A DNA stretch of 64,000 nt. Source: Neisseria montereyensis. Its GTDB lineage: Bacteria > Pseudomonadota > Gammaproteobacteria > Burkholderiales > Neisseriaceae. The notes beneath the pieces were generated by a model. It did not search any database, was not told the origin of the DNA, and saw only the letters and a program-made list of their open reading frames with translations. Shown here piece by piece: positions 1 through 7,900 of this stretch (positions within the stretch are counted from its first letter, which is position 1; each line of letters begins with the position of its first letter). The DNA lies in contig NZ_JANUXW010000001.1 of NCBI RefSeq assembly GCF_024834045.1, positions 124,001 to 188,000 of the forward strand. The letters are read 5' to 3'. A program made the position numbers and the translations under genes.

Positions 1-1545
1 ACCGTTTTCTTGCAGATATTGGCGCGAAATGCGGTTCATTTTATTGATGGTTTCAATCATGTGAACCGGAATGCGGATGGTACGCGCTTGGTCGGCAATC
101 GAACGGGTAATGGCTTGGCGTATCCACCAAGTGGCATAGGTTGAGAATTTATAGCCGCGGCGGTATTCGAATTTGTCTACCGCTTTCATCAGGCCGATAT
201 TGCCTTCTTGAATCAAGTCTAGGAATTGCAGGCCGCGGTTGGTGTATTTCTTGGCAATGGAAATCACCAAACGCAAGTTGGCCTGAATCATTTCTTGTTT
301 GGCCGCAGCGGTTTCTTTTTCGCTGATGACCATGTTTTTATTGATTTCTTTCAGCTCTTCAATGGAAATGCGGGTTTCGGTTTCCATTGCAGCCAGTTCG
401 GTTTGTTTTTCAACAATGGCATGGCGGAAGCGGTCGAGTGCGTCGCTCCATACTTTGCCTTTGGCAACTTCTTCTTCAACCCAATTCAAATTGGTGATTT
501 GCGGTAAGAAGTAGTGAATGAAATAGTCTCTATCCATGTGAACACGGTCTAAACAGATATCGCGTATTTCACGTTCCAGTTTGCGGATATTGTCGACTTT
601 TTCGCGCAGGCTGTTGCTCAGGCTTTCGATTTGACGGGTACCGAAGCGTACTTCCAATAGCTTGGATGCAATGGCATCGCGATATTTGAGGTATTCCTCA
701 TGGCGGCTATCATGTTCGGATAGCGCGGCAATCATCTTGTCGTAGTCTGCTTGGATAAGGTCGAAGTGATCCAATACTTTTTGACGCAACTCGGCAAGGT
801 TGGTAGCGGCAATGGCTTCGGCACTTTCTTCTTCTTCCTCTTCATCGTCGCTATCATCGTCGCTGTCGTCATCATCGTCGTCATTGGTTTCATTGTTGTC
901 ACTGGTTGCAGCAGCAGGGGTAGTTTCCAAATGCCCCAAGCCCAATTCGTTCAGCAAAACCTCATTGGGGTCGATAATGGCTTCGACCACTTCGTCGACC
1001 TTGATTTCATCTTCGCGGATACGTTGGATGAGTTCGAGGATTTCGGCAATCGAACCCGGGCAGGCGGAAATAGCCTGAACCATGTTTTTCAGGGCATTTT
1101 CGATTTTTTTGGCGATAATGATTTCATCTTCGCGCGTGAGCAGGTCAACCTGTCCCATTTCACGCATATACATGCGCACGGGGTCGGTGGTGCGGCCGAA
1201 TTCGCTGTCTACGCTGGATAAGGCGGCTTCGGCTTCGGCTACGGCATCGTCGTCGGTAATCGCGGCGGTATTGTCGCTCATCAGCATTTCTTCGGCATCG
1301 GGCGCCTGTTCGGTCACTTGGATACCCAAGCCGGCAATCATGCTGACGATATTGTCGATTTGTTCGGCATCCGACATATCGTCCGGCAGCGCATCGTTGA
1401 TTTCCGAATAGGTAATATAGCCGCGCTCTTTGCCCATAATAATGAGCTGGCGTAAACGGGCCCGCTGCTCTTCGAGGGTCAGCGGGCGGGAATCGTCTTG
1501 CTCTTCATGTTCGTTATCACGGTTATCGGTATTTTGGTTAGACAT
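1..1545 (-). CDS. rpoD: RNA polymerase primary sigma factor RpoD (sigma-70), 3' end outside window
   Basis: The reading frame begins [16 protein letters not shown] at 1545 and stays open to base 1, giving 515 codons. Region 1.2 is visible around residues 115-150 ([16 protein letters not shown]). Regions 2.1-2.4 lie near the C-terminal part of the visible frame, with [28 protein letters not shown] and [16 protein letters not shown], and the frame leaves the window in region 3 ([10 protein letters not shown]). Regions 3 and 4 are therefore mostly missing here. The non-conserved insert between regions 1.2 and 2 carries a very acidic tract at about residues 213-239 (runs of Asp and Glu). RpoD directs core RNA polymerase to housekeeping promoters. 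It is the last gene of the rpsU-yqeY-dnaG-rpoD operon, 136 bp after dnaG, and that gap could hold an internal promoter. The ribosome binding site is weak. Identity is certain; only the end is unseen. Confidence 0.97.
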   Translation of the reverse strand, partial: MSNQNTDNRDNEHEEQDDSRPLTLEEQRARLRQLIIMGKERGYITYSEINDALPDDMSDAEQIDNIVSMIAGLGIQVTEQAPDAEEMLMSDNTAAITDDDAVAEAEAALSSVDSEFGRTTDPVRMYMREMGQVDLLTREDEIIIAKKIENALKNMVQAISACPGSIAEILELIQRIREDEIKVDEVVEAIIDPNEVLLNELGLGHLETTPAAATSDNNETNDDDDDDSDDDSDDEEEEEESAEAIAATNLAELRQKVLDHFDLIQADYDKMIAALSEHDSRHEEYLKYRDAIASKLLEVRFGTRQIESLSNSLREKVDNIRKLEREIRDICLDRVHMDRDYFIHYFLPQITNLNWVEEEVAKGKVWSDALDRFRHAIVEKQTELAAMETETRISIEELKEINKNMVISEKETAAAKQEMIQANLRLVISIAKKYTNRGLQFLDLIQEGNIGLMKAVDKFEYRRGYKFSTYATWWIRQAITRSIADQARTIRIPVHMIETINKMNRISRQYLQENG

Positions 1546-1681
1546 AAAAATGGATCTCGTTTGAAAACGGTTTAATGGGGAGCGGTCGTCTGAAACAATA
1601 AAAGGGTATTCTGCGGAACAGTATGTGATTCTTCGCAGCAGGGTTAGGTTTTCAGACGGCACATCTTTATCAATTCAATAT

Positions 1682-3457
1682 TTAGGGTTTGGCCGGTATC
1701 AGTAAAGCCAGCAGCAGTTTTTTTTCACTTTCGCTCAAACCGCTCTGCCGGTTTTTTTCTTTCAAAATTTCAATTTGGGCGTATTTTAACTCATTTAACA
1801 ACTTTTTCATGCCGATTCTGAAATTTTCACAATCTTCCGCGCTATCGCTCTCTAATGCTTCCGGCTCTTTCATGGCATTTTGGAAGATGCGGTTCACGGT
1901 GCTTTCATAGGGCGTACCGCGCATGTGTTCTAAAATTTGTGCGCTACCCGGTATCTGCGGCTGATTTTTAATCATTTCGGACAGATTGGCCAAACAGGCA
2001 AAATCGCCGGTTAGGGTTAGATATTCGGGTATTTCTATATATGCTGCCCATGACGGATTTATCAAGAGGCTGCGTATCTGTCTTTCTGCCAATGTAGACA
2101 TTTTCGGTTGCTTAAAGGTTTCTTTCGGCAGTTTGTAACTTTTTTGTTTGGCTTGGCGTTTCGGTATTTCTTCACCTAATAAACGTGCCAAGTTATCAGA
2201 ATCAATGCCGACCAGTTCGCTTAATTGTTGTTTGAGCAGAAAAGCCAAAGCGGGGGCTTTGATTTGTACCAATAAGGGGGAACTGGTTTTGATGAGTTCC
2301 GCTTTGCCTTCTTGTGTGTTTAGGTTGAGGCCGTCTGAAAGGGCATCCCAAAAATAGGCTGATAAAGGCTTGCTTTGGTTTAACAGGGCATCTTCAAATT
2401 GTGTTTTGCCATAGGCGCGTATATAGCTGTCCGGGTCGTGCTCTTCGGGCAAAAATAAAAAATGTAGGGCTTTATCGTCTTTGAGTTGGGGTAGGGCGTT
2501 TTCCAATGCCCGCCATGCGGCTTTGCGCCCGGCACGGTCGCCGTCGAAACAGAAATAAATGCTGTCGGTTTGGCGCATCAATATTTTAACGTGATCGGCA
2601 GTGGTGGCCGTGCCGAGTGCGGCAACGCTGTATCCGATGCCGAATTGCGCCAGTGCGACCACGTCCATATAACCTTCGACCACTAAAATGCGTTGGGCGT
2701 CTTTAATGGCGGCACGGCCTTCGTGTAGGCCGTAGAGGTTTTTGCCTTTATCAAACAAAGGGGTTTCGGGTGAATTCAGGTATTTGGGTTCGCCTTTATC
2801 CAAAATCCGCCCGCCGAAACCGATGACTTGTCCGCGTTGGTTACGGATGGGGAACATAATGCGGTCGCGGAAACGGTCGTAATATTTGCCGTCTTTTTCA
2901 ATCACCATGCCGCTTTCGACTAACGGCGTGTTGGGATAGGGCTGGAAAACCTGTGCCAAAGGCTGCCAGCTGTCGGGCGCGTAGCCCAAGCCGTAATGTT
3001 CGATAATTTCCGCACTTAATCCGCGCTTTGCCAAATATTGGTTTGCGCGTGCATCTTGTTTCAGACGGCCTGCATAGAAAACTGCGGCGGCTTCGGTGGT
3101 TTCTTCCAGTGTTTGCTGTTTCTTTTTGCGTTCTGCACGCTCTTGCGGGTTTTCCTGCCTGCCGGCTGTGCGCGGTACGGTCATGCCGACACGGTCGGCC
3201 AGATATTGTACGGCTTCGGTAAAACTCAAGCCCTGATATTCCATAATGAAACCGATAGCCGAGCCATGTGCGCCGCAACCGAAACAGTGGTAAAACTGTT
3301 TTTGCGGGCTTACCGAAAAAGACGGTGACTTTTCTTTATGAAAAGGGCAGCAAGCCATATAGTTTGCGCCGCCTTTTTTCAGCGGAACATGCTCGTCGAT
3401 AATATCGACGATATCGACTTTAGCCAACAGTTCGTCTATAAATTCACTGGGTATCAT
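1682..3457 (-). CDS. dnaG: DNA primase DnaG
   Basis: DNA primase makes RNA primers for lagging-strand synthesis and works with the replicative helicase. The 591-residue protein has the usual family length. The N-terminal CHC2 zinc-binding domain has Cys37, His40, Cys58 and Cys61 (CCPFH then CFGCG). The RNA polymerase core follows, with a TOPRIM motif near residue 259 (VVEGYMDVVAL) and the acidic metal site FCFDGDRAGRKAAW. The C-terminal ~150 residues correspond to the helicase-interaction domain and are more divergent, as is normal. The gene sits 59 bp after yqeY and ahead of rpoD in the classical macromolecular synthesis operon. An AG-type DUS lies inside the coding sequence at 2328-2339. 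No unusual residue loss is seen. Confidence 0.98.
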   Translation of the reverse strand: MIPSEFIDELLAKVDIVDIIDEHVPLKKGGANYMACCPFHKEKSPSFSVSPQKQFYHCFGCGAHGSAIGFIMEYQGLSFTEAVQYLADRVGMTVPRTAGRQENPQERAERKKKQQTLEETTEAAAVFYAGRLKQDARANQYLAKRGLSAEIIEHYGLGYAPDSWQPLAQVFQPYPNTPLVESGMVIEKDGKYYDRFRDRIMFPIRNQRGQVIGFGGRILDKGEPKYLNSPETPLFDKGKNLYGLHEGRAAIKDAQRILVVEGYMDVVALAQFGIGYSVAALGTATTADHVKILMRQTDSIYFCFDGDRAGRKAAWRALENALPQLKDDKALHFLFLPEEHDPDSYIRAYGKTQFEDALLNQSKPLSAYFWDALSDGLNLNTQEGKAELIKTSSPLLVQIKAPALAFLLKQQLSELVGIDSDNLARLLGEEIPKRQAKQKSYKLPKETFKQPKMSTLAERQIRSLLINPSWAAYIEIPEYLTLTGDFACLANLSEMIKNQPQIPGSAQILEHMRGTPYESTVNRIFQNAMKEPEALESDSAEDCENFRIGMKKLLNELKYAQIEILKEKNRQSGLSESEKKLLLALLIPAKP

Positions 3458-3516
3458 GGTGTCTTACATTTGAGGCCGTCTGAAAAATCAAATAGCCGTA
3501 CTGGTATAGGTGTTAC

Positions 3517-3963
3517 TTAGGCCGTTAAAACAGCTTTGAGGATTTTATTAACTTGGCCCATATCGGCTTTGCCTGCCAAGCGGGTTTTGAGTAGGCCCAT
3601 AACTTTGCCCATATCCGCCATACCGGAGGCACCGGTTTCGGCTACTGCCGAAGTAACGGCAGCACGGATTTCATCTTCCGACATCATTTGCGGCAGATAG
3701 TGTTTCAATATTTCGATTTCGGCATTTTCTTTATCTGCCAGATCGGTTCTGCCGGCTTCGGTATAAATTTTTGCGCTGTCATTCCGCTGTTTGACCATTT
3801 TGGTAATAATGGCAATCACTTTGGTATCATCCGCTTCGGTACGTTCGTCAACTTCAAATTGTTTGATGGCGGCGTTAATCAGGCGGATGGTGGAAAGTTT
3901 GACACTCTCTTTGGCGCGCATCGCTGCTTTCATGTCTTCGGTTAATTGTGCTTTCAGACTCAT
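3517..3963 (-). CDS. yqeY: GatB/YqeY domain protein
   Basis: A 148-residue soluble protein of the YqeY family (MSLKAQLTEDMKAAMRAKES at the start, then KHYLPQMMSEDEI and the C-terminal GKVMGLLKTRLAGKADMG). The fold resembles the tail domain of the GatB amidotransferase subunit, which contacts tRNA, but the stand-alone protein has no firmly established activity. Its place between rpsU and dnaG is common in beta- and gammaproteobacteria and suggests a housekeeping role tied to translation or replication. It lies about 200 bp downstream of rpsU, after a hairpin at 4105-4130, and 59 bp upstream of dnaG. The family call is secure; the function is not known. Confidence 0.93.
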   Translation of the reverse strand: MSLKAQLTEDMKAAMRAKESVKLSTIRLINAAIKQFEVDERTEADDTKVIAIITKMVKQRNDSAKIYTEAGRTDLADKENAEIEILKHYLPQMMSEDEIRAAVTSAVAETGASGMADMGKVMGLLKTRLAGKADMGQVNKILKAVLTA

Positions 3964-4104
3964 GGTGATATCGCTTTAAAAGTGAAAGATATTATGTGAA
4001 TGGGTACTGTTTGGGTAAAAAACAAGTTTTCGGCTGCTTAATATTATTGTGTTTGAGTCATCATTTATGGAGGGGTTCGGATTCTATTGGTGAAAATGCC
4101 AAAA

Positions 4105-4130
4105 CACCGTAAAGCAATGGCTTTACGGTG
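4105..4130 (-). terminator. Hairpin after rpsU, partial terminator or processing site
   Basis: A perfect 10-bp stem (CACCGTAAAG paired with CTTTACGGTG) with a six-base loop, followed on the minus strand by TTTT. It lies between rpsU and yqeY-dnaG-rpoD, the place where E. coli has a leaky terminator that lowers dnaG expression relative to rpsU. The short U-run suggests incomplete termination. Confidence 0.75.
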
Positions 4131-4162
4131 CATACTGCGTTTATTTAATAAAAAATATTAAA

Positions 4163-4375
4163 TTAATAGTATTTTGGCGGCAGTTGTTGGCTGCGCAGGC
4201 GTTTTTGCAAACGTTTTACAGCGGCTGCTTTTTTACGTTTACGCTCGGTTGTTGGTTTTTCATAAGCTTCGCGGGCGCGTAATTCAGTCAGCAGACCGGT
4301 TTTTTCAACTGCACGTTTGAAACGACGCATAGCAACTTCAAAAGGTTCATTTTCTTTAACACGAATTGCAGGCAT
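4163..4375 (-). CDS. rpsU: 30S ribosomal protein bS21
   Basis: A 70-residue, strongly basic protein (starts [20 protein letters not shown], ends in an Arg/Lys-rich tail with [10 protein letters not shown]). bS21 binds the 30S platform next to the 3' end of 16S rRNA, close to the anti-Shine-Dalgarno sequence. The start is supported by AAAGGA about seven bases upstream. It is the first gene of the operon with dnaG and rpoD. A good sigma-70 promoter lies at 4609-4637, so the gene has an unusually long leader (about 227 nt) containing a 10-nt Shine-Dalgarno-like element and hairpins, described separately. Confidence 0.98.
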   Translation of the reverse strand: MPAIRVKENEPFEVAMRRFKRAVEKTGLLTELRAREAYEKPTTERKRKKAAAVKRLQKRLRSQQLPPKYY

Positions 4376-4602
4376 TGATATTCCTTTAATAAATTAAATA
4401 TATAAATTTGGTTTCATGCCGTCTCGAAAAGCAATATGCAATATTTCAGACGGCTTCAATAGGTTTTTATTGTATCGCTGTTTGCTCTGATGGCTTGGCC
4501 GGATACCCGCCGTGATGAAAACATCACCTCCTGACAAAGGCGGATAAGTTTCTTTAAAACGTTCCGCGAAAATATATTCGGCCGCATTGCCGAAAAATGA
4601 AT
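4376..4602 (-). promoter_or_regulatory. Structured 5' leader of rpsU with extended Shine-Dalgarno element
   Basis: The predicted transcript from the promoter at 4609-4637 runs about 227 nt before the rpsU start. At 4523-4532 the minus strand reads AGGAGGTGAT, a 10-nt perfect complement of the conserved 3' tail of 16S rRNA. The last bases of that element form one arm of a hairpin (GTGATG/CATCAC, AAAA on the plus strand as loop, 4512-4527). Flanking CCGCC and GGCGG (4507-4511 and 4539-4543) can close an outer stem. No start codon stands at a productive distance. Nearer to rpsU, GCCGTCT/AGACGGC arms (4418-4454) can form a second hairpin made from degenerate DUS sequence. What is seen is the sequence; a regulatory role through bS21 or 30S binding is inference. 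Confidence 0.5.
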
Positions 4603-4608
4603 TTTTTG

Positions 4609-4637
4609 ATTATCTTATTCATGGCTTTTTTTGTCAA
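4609..4637 (-). promoter_or_regulatory. Sigma-70 promoter for the rpsU operon
   Basis: On the minus strand, TTGACA (4637-4632) and GATAAT (4614-4609) are separated by exactly 17 bases. This is the best promoter match upstream of rpsU and would start transcription near 4602. The rest of the interval up to 4792 shows no gene. Confidence 0.7.
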
Positions 4638-4792
4638 TCAATCCTGTGGGTTTTTCAGTTATTTGAATATAACTTATGGCTGGGATGTTGGTAGGCGGAA
4701 TAGTCGAAATCATGGTTGGGGTTGTTATTAATACAATATAAAAGCCGTCTGAAAATATTTTCAGACGGCCGGGTTGTTGTGAAAACTATAGT

Positions 4793-5563
4793 TTATTGAA
4801 CTTCAATACCATTGTCTTTCAGTAAGGTTTCAATTTGTTGCTGTACTCTTTGCTGTTTGAGTTGTTGGGCAACTAAATCTCGAACCTGATCAAACGGCTG
4901 CGCATCCGGATTGCGTTCTGATGCTGCGAGTTTGAATAGATAGAATTGACCATTCATTGCCACCGGGTCGGAAGTCACTTGACCCCGTGTCATTTTATTC
5001 ACGATCACGGCTAATTCTTGTGGCAGCATTTGGGGTGGGATAAATTGATCCATTTGCTGCTGATCAGGATTCGGATAGCGTTTCATTAAGTCTTCAAATG
5101 ATAAGCCTTTTAATAACAACCCCTGTGCCTGACGGGCTTCATCTTCGGTTGCAAAGCTTACTTGTTGCAGTTTTACAAGACGGGTTTGTTGGTCGTAAAA
5201 AGTCCGTAACTCGGCTTCGCTGACTTCGGTATTGTTTTCAAGGTGGCGCACATACTGCCCTGCATAAAACTCGGCTTCCGCGTTTTTAAATTGGCTTTGA
5301 ACTTCGGGAAGTTTTTCCAAGCCCAATTTGAAAGCTTCGTTTTTTAGCAATTCAACGGTTTGAAGGTGGGTAGTAATGTTTTTGCGTAATGTTTCTCCGT
5401 CGGGTCTTTCGGCCGCAGGTAATGCCTCCGTTCTTTGTATTTCTTGCGCCACCATACTGTCAATTCGGGCGGAATCAATTTCGGGAGGAGTGCCCGCTGC
5501 CAATAATCCGGTAGTGGTTAAAGCAACGGTTAAGGCTGCAAATGTATATGTTTTTTTCATCAT
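4793..5563 (-). CDS. Exported parvulin-like (SurA/PpiC-type) folding factor, second of two
   Basis: A 256-residue protein with a signal peptide (MMKKTYTFAALTVALTTTGLL, then AAG), so it is periplasmic. The N-terminal part is helical and resembles the SurA-N/trigger-factor type chaperone region; about residues 130-215 align by pattern with a rotamase domain. Two histidines that are conserved in active parvulins (the ASHIL and GYHI positions) are absent here: the corresponding places read LQQVSFA and GQFYLFKL. I therefore favour a chaperone without isomerase activity. It is 24 bp after the first parvulin-like gene and last in the ispZ operon. Met at 5563 or 5560 can start it. The neighbour arrangement matches, from memory, NMB0346 of N. 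meningitidis. Confidence 0.8.
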   Translation of the reverse strand: MMKKTYTFAALTVALTTTGLLAAGTPPEIDSARIDSMVAQEIQRTEALPAAERPDGETLRKNITTHLQTVELLKNEAFKLGLEKLPEVQSQFKNAEAEFYAGQYVRHLENNTEVSEAELRTFYDQQTRLVKLQQVSFATEDEARQAQGLLLKGLSFEDLMKRYPNPDQQQMDQFIPPQMLPQELAVIVNKMTRGQVTSDPVAMNGQFYLFKLAASERNPDAQPFDQVRDLVAQQLKQQRVQQQIETLLKDNGIEVQ

Positions 5564-5587
5564 GACTAATATTTCTTTTATTTTCGC

Positions 5588-6463
5588 TTAGTTGGCTGAT
5601 TTGATATTGGCTTTGCGGAGTAATGTTTCAACGGCACGGTCGATACGTTCCGCTTGCAATTGGCCGGCTAAGCCGTTTTTGGCATCATTGTAAGAAGGAA
5701 TTTTTGTCGCACGTTTGTCGTTAACATAAAATACGCCGAATACGCCATTTCCACCCTCCAGCGGAGTGGTTGTGTATCCGCCTTTATTTAACCGGCCAAC
5801 GGCTGAGTATATATTAGGCGCACCCTGTTCTAAATCTTTCAGGTTAACATAATCTTGGTTTAAACCACCGTTCTGTTTGCTTTCCGGATCGATAGAGTAT
5901 TGGTTTGCCACGGTTTTAAAGCTTTTTTTGGCTTTTAAATCGGCAATGGCTTTTTCCGCATCGGCACGGCTGCGGGTAATGATTTCACCTAACTGTACTT
6001 CATAGCTGCCTTGGTAAAAGTTTTTGAAATCATTATAAGCGGTTTGAAGGTCTTTTTCGCTAATCGGATTGGTGCTTAGGGTGTGGGCAATAAATGCACG
6101 GTTAAGCATTTCGTTTTCAAAGCTTGCCCATTGTTGTTTGAATGTGGATTGTTTGTCTACGCCATCTTTTTTAGCCGCAGCGCGTGCGTCTGCTATGGCT
6201 TTTTTGTATTCGGCGGATTGGTCTAGTTTTAAACGTTTCGCTTCTTGGGCAACCACGGTTGCCATCACCTGACGCTGGGTGAGCTCTTGGCGAAGCGCGG
6301 GGCTGTCGGGTATTTGGGGGTTTTGACTTTGTAAAATTTTAACTTGTCCGTCAATTTCGGAGCTGTCGATTTTAGTACCGTTAACAGTAACCAAGGTTTT
6401 CGCCCATAAGCTGCCGGATATTAAAGTAGTCAACAGAGCCAAAGCAAAATAAGATTTTTTCAT
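5588..6463 (-). CDS. Exported parvulin-like (SurA/PpiC-type) folding factor, first of two
   Basis: A 291-residue periplasmic protein with signal peptide MKKSYFALALLTTLISGSLW and cleavage after AKA-like WAK. I chose ATG at 6463; an in-frame TTG at 6475 is a weaker alternative. The N-terminal helical region (about residues 25-150) is chaperone-like and the rotamase-like domain follows (about 155-255, including YSIDPESKQNGG). As in its neighbour, the conserved parvulin histidines are missing: LGEII stands where ASHIL is usual, and GVFGVFYV where GYHI is usual. It probably helps outer-membrane or periplasmic proteins fold. The meningococcal counterpart by context is NMB0345, annotated there as a cell-binding factor/PPIase. 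It lies 44 bp after bolA in the same operon. Confidence 0.82.
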   Translation of the reverse strand: MKKSYFALALLTTLISGSLWAKTLVTVNGTKIDSSEIDGQVKILQSQNPQIPDSPALRQELTQRQVMATVVAQEAKRLKLDQSAEYKKAIADARAAAKKDGVDKQSTFKQQWASFENEMLNRAFIAHTLSTNPISEKDLQTAYNDFKNFYQGSYEVQLGEIITRSRADAEKAIADLKAKKSFKTVANQYSIDPESKQNGGLNQDYVNLKDLEQGAPNIYSAVGRLNKGGYTTTPLEGGNGVFGVFYVNDKRATKIPSYNDAKNGLAGQLQAERIDRAVETLLRKANIKSAN

Positions 6464-6507
6464 AAGTTTTCTCAATTAGTTAAGTGAAGGTTGATAAGGG
6501 GTGTGAA

Positions 6508-6777
6508 TCAATGAAAGTATTCTTCAGGTGTAACGGCTTTAATGCTTAATGCGTGTATCAGGCCGTCTGAAAATAAATCGTGCAACATATCTTTAACCAA
6601 ACGTTGGCGGTTGAGGCGGCTCACCCCGTCGAACGCTTCGCTAACGATAAGTACGGCATAATGGCCGCCGCCTTTATTCCCGGCATGTCCGGCGTGCAGA
6701 TGGCTGTCATCACGATATTCGAAATGTAGGGGGTTAAGTTCTGCCAACCGACTCTCAATGGTTTTCTGCATGTCCAT
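6508..6777 (-). CDS. bolA: BolA family protein
   Basis: An 89-residue BolA-fold protein with the family signature HFEYRDDSHLHAGHAGNKGGGH and FDGVSRLNRQRLV (shown here in parts of under 20 residues: DDSHLHAGHAG and LNRQRLVKDML). BolA proteins bind [2Fe-2S] clusters with monothiol glutaredoxins and influence cell shape and stress response. The conserved His residues in SHLHAGH and the C-terminal region are intact. The start codon follows the yciI stop after one base, so the two are translationally coupled. No own ribosome binding site is obvious. Confidence 0.92.
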   Translation of the reverse strand: MDMQKTIESRLAELNPLHFEYRDDSHLHAGHAGNKGGGHYAVLIVSEAFDGVSRLNRQRLVKDMLHDLFSDGLIHALSIKAVTPEEYFH

Positions 6778-6778
6778 T

Positions 6779-7069
6779 TTACTTAAAAACCGCCTTAAAA
6801 GGTCTAATCAAAATTTCATTATAAACACCGGCATCTACATAAGGATCTTGTCCGGCCCATGTTTCTGCGTCATCTAGTGATTGAAATTGAGCAATAATTA
6901 AGCTGCCGGAAAAGCGATCGGGATTATCGGGCAGGGGGTTGGGCCCTGCTGTTAACAAACGGCCTTCAGCACGCAGATTTTCTAAGCGTCGGAGATGATC
7001 CGGGCGTGCTTTCATTCTGGCTTCGTGTACATCTTCGCCATCTGTGGCCAATAACATAAAATATTCCAT
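6779..7069 (-). CDS. yciI: YciI-like protein
   Basis: A 96-residue protein of the YCII family (starts MEYFMLLATDGED, has RPDHLRRLENLRAEGRL, and DDAETWAGQDPYVDAGVY). The fold is a ferredoxin-like alpha/beta barrel dimer with a conserved His/Asp pair; the cellular role is unknown. It is seven bases after the ispZ stop and one base before bolA, so it belongs to the ispZ-yciI-bolA-PPIase operon. This order is shared with the meningococcal genome as I recall it. Confidence 0.9.
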   Translation of the reverse strand: MEYFMLLATDGEDVHEARMKARPDHLRRLENLRAEGRLLTAGPNPLPDNPDRFSGSLIIAQFQSLDDAETWAGQDPYVDAGVYNEILIRPFKAVFK

Positions 7070-7076
7070 AAATGAA

Positions 7077-7610
7077 TTAATCCTTTTGAGGTAGATGGCG
7101 GCTCAAATAAACACCTTGCGCCAATGCAAAAAGAATCATCAAACCGGTTGAACCAAACAATTTGTAGTTTACCCACTGTGCTTCCGAAAGCATATAGGCA
7201 GCAGCAAGGTTGGCTAAACCCATAAAAATTAAAAAAAGCACCCAGGCAATAGTAAGTCGGCGCCAAATATGGTCTTCAAGTTCGATTTCTTTACCCAACA
7301 TTGCTTTAAGGCCGTTTTTTTTCCAAAGTAAGCTGCCGCTTAAAGCCAAGGCGCCTGCCCAAAATAATAATGTCGGTTTCCACATGATAAAACGTTTGTC
7401 ATGTAGTAATATGGTTGCGCCGCCCAAAACCGTAATCAATATTAGGCTGACCCACTGCATGGTATCCAGCTTTTTATGCTTCATCCAAACAACAGCAGCT
7501 TGAATAATACCGACAATCAATGCTACTGCAGTGGCCCAAATGATATTTTTAGTAACCGTATAAGTAATGAAAAACAAAATAACGGCGATGAAATCACTTA
7601 ATATTTTCAT
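7077..7610 (-). CDS. yciB: Inner-membrane septation protein YciB/IspZ
   Basis: A 177-residue integral membrane protein with five or so hydrophobic segments (near residues 5-22, 23-42, 50-70, 76-93, 120-145 and 150-168). It starts MKILSDFIAVILFFITYTVT, which is typical of YciB, and contains KPTLLFWAGALAL and the basic loop LEDHIWRRLTIAW. YciB affects envelope integrity and division in E. coli and was named for a septation phenotype in Shigella. It is the first gene of this operon and is divergent from fimV with 290 bp between the starts. Confidence 0.93.
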   Translation of the reverse strand: MKILSDFIAVILFFITYTVTKNIIWATAVALIVGIIQAAVVWMKHKKLDTMQWVSLILITVLGGATILLHDKRFIMWKPTLLFWAGALALSGSLLWKKNGLKAMLGKEIELEDHIWRRLTIAWVLFLIFMGLANLAAAYMLSEAQWVNYKLFGSTGLMILFALAQGVYLSRHLPQKD

Positions 7611-7900
7611 CTGCGTATATTATCCCGATTCTTTCTAAATTGCTCAATAATACAGTGAGACGAACTCTTTTGCATCATTTATGTCAATCAACATAAAAAT
7701 TAAACAGACTGTCTTAAAAATAAGCCGATTGTCGGATTTTTTACAAAGAGGATATCGAGAGTGGTTATAAAGTTGCAATTTCCGGCTTGTTATTTACATA
7801 AATTAGCAGATTTACTTGGCAGGGTAGGCTATTCGCATATATTATGCAGCTTGTACACTAAAAGGCAGTTGGACTGCAAAACTTGGACAGGGGATATAAT
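7611..7900. other. Divergent intergenic region between yciB and fimV
   Basis: AT-rich, with no ORF of note. It must hold promoters for both operons. On the plus strand a candidate -35 TTGGCA (7816-7821) and -10 TATATT (7838-7843) are 16 bases apart and would start fimV about 50 bases upstream of its start codon. I found no clear operator. Confidence 0.5.

Noticed and set aside
751-1221. 156-codon plus-strand frame opposite rpoD, rich in Phe, Val and Ile
   Set aside because: It is the mirror of the acidic Asp/Glu tract and neighbouring codons of rpoD; no ribosome binding site, and the opposite frame is a certain gene.
4463-4529. Short frame (22 codons) next to the strong SD element in the rpsU leader
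   Set aside because: Its ATG is only two bases from GGAGG, too close for initiation, and the product resembles nothing; treated as part of the leader.
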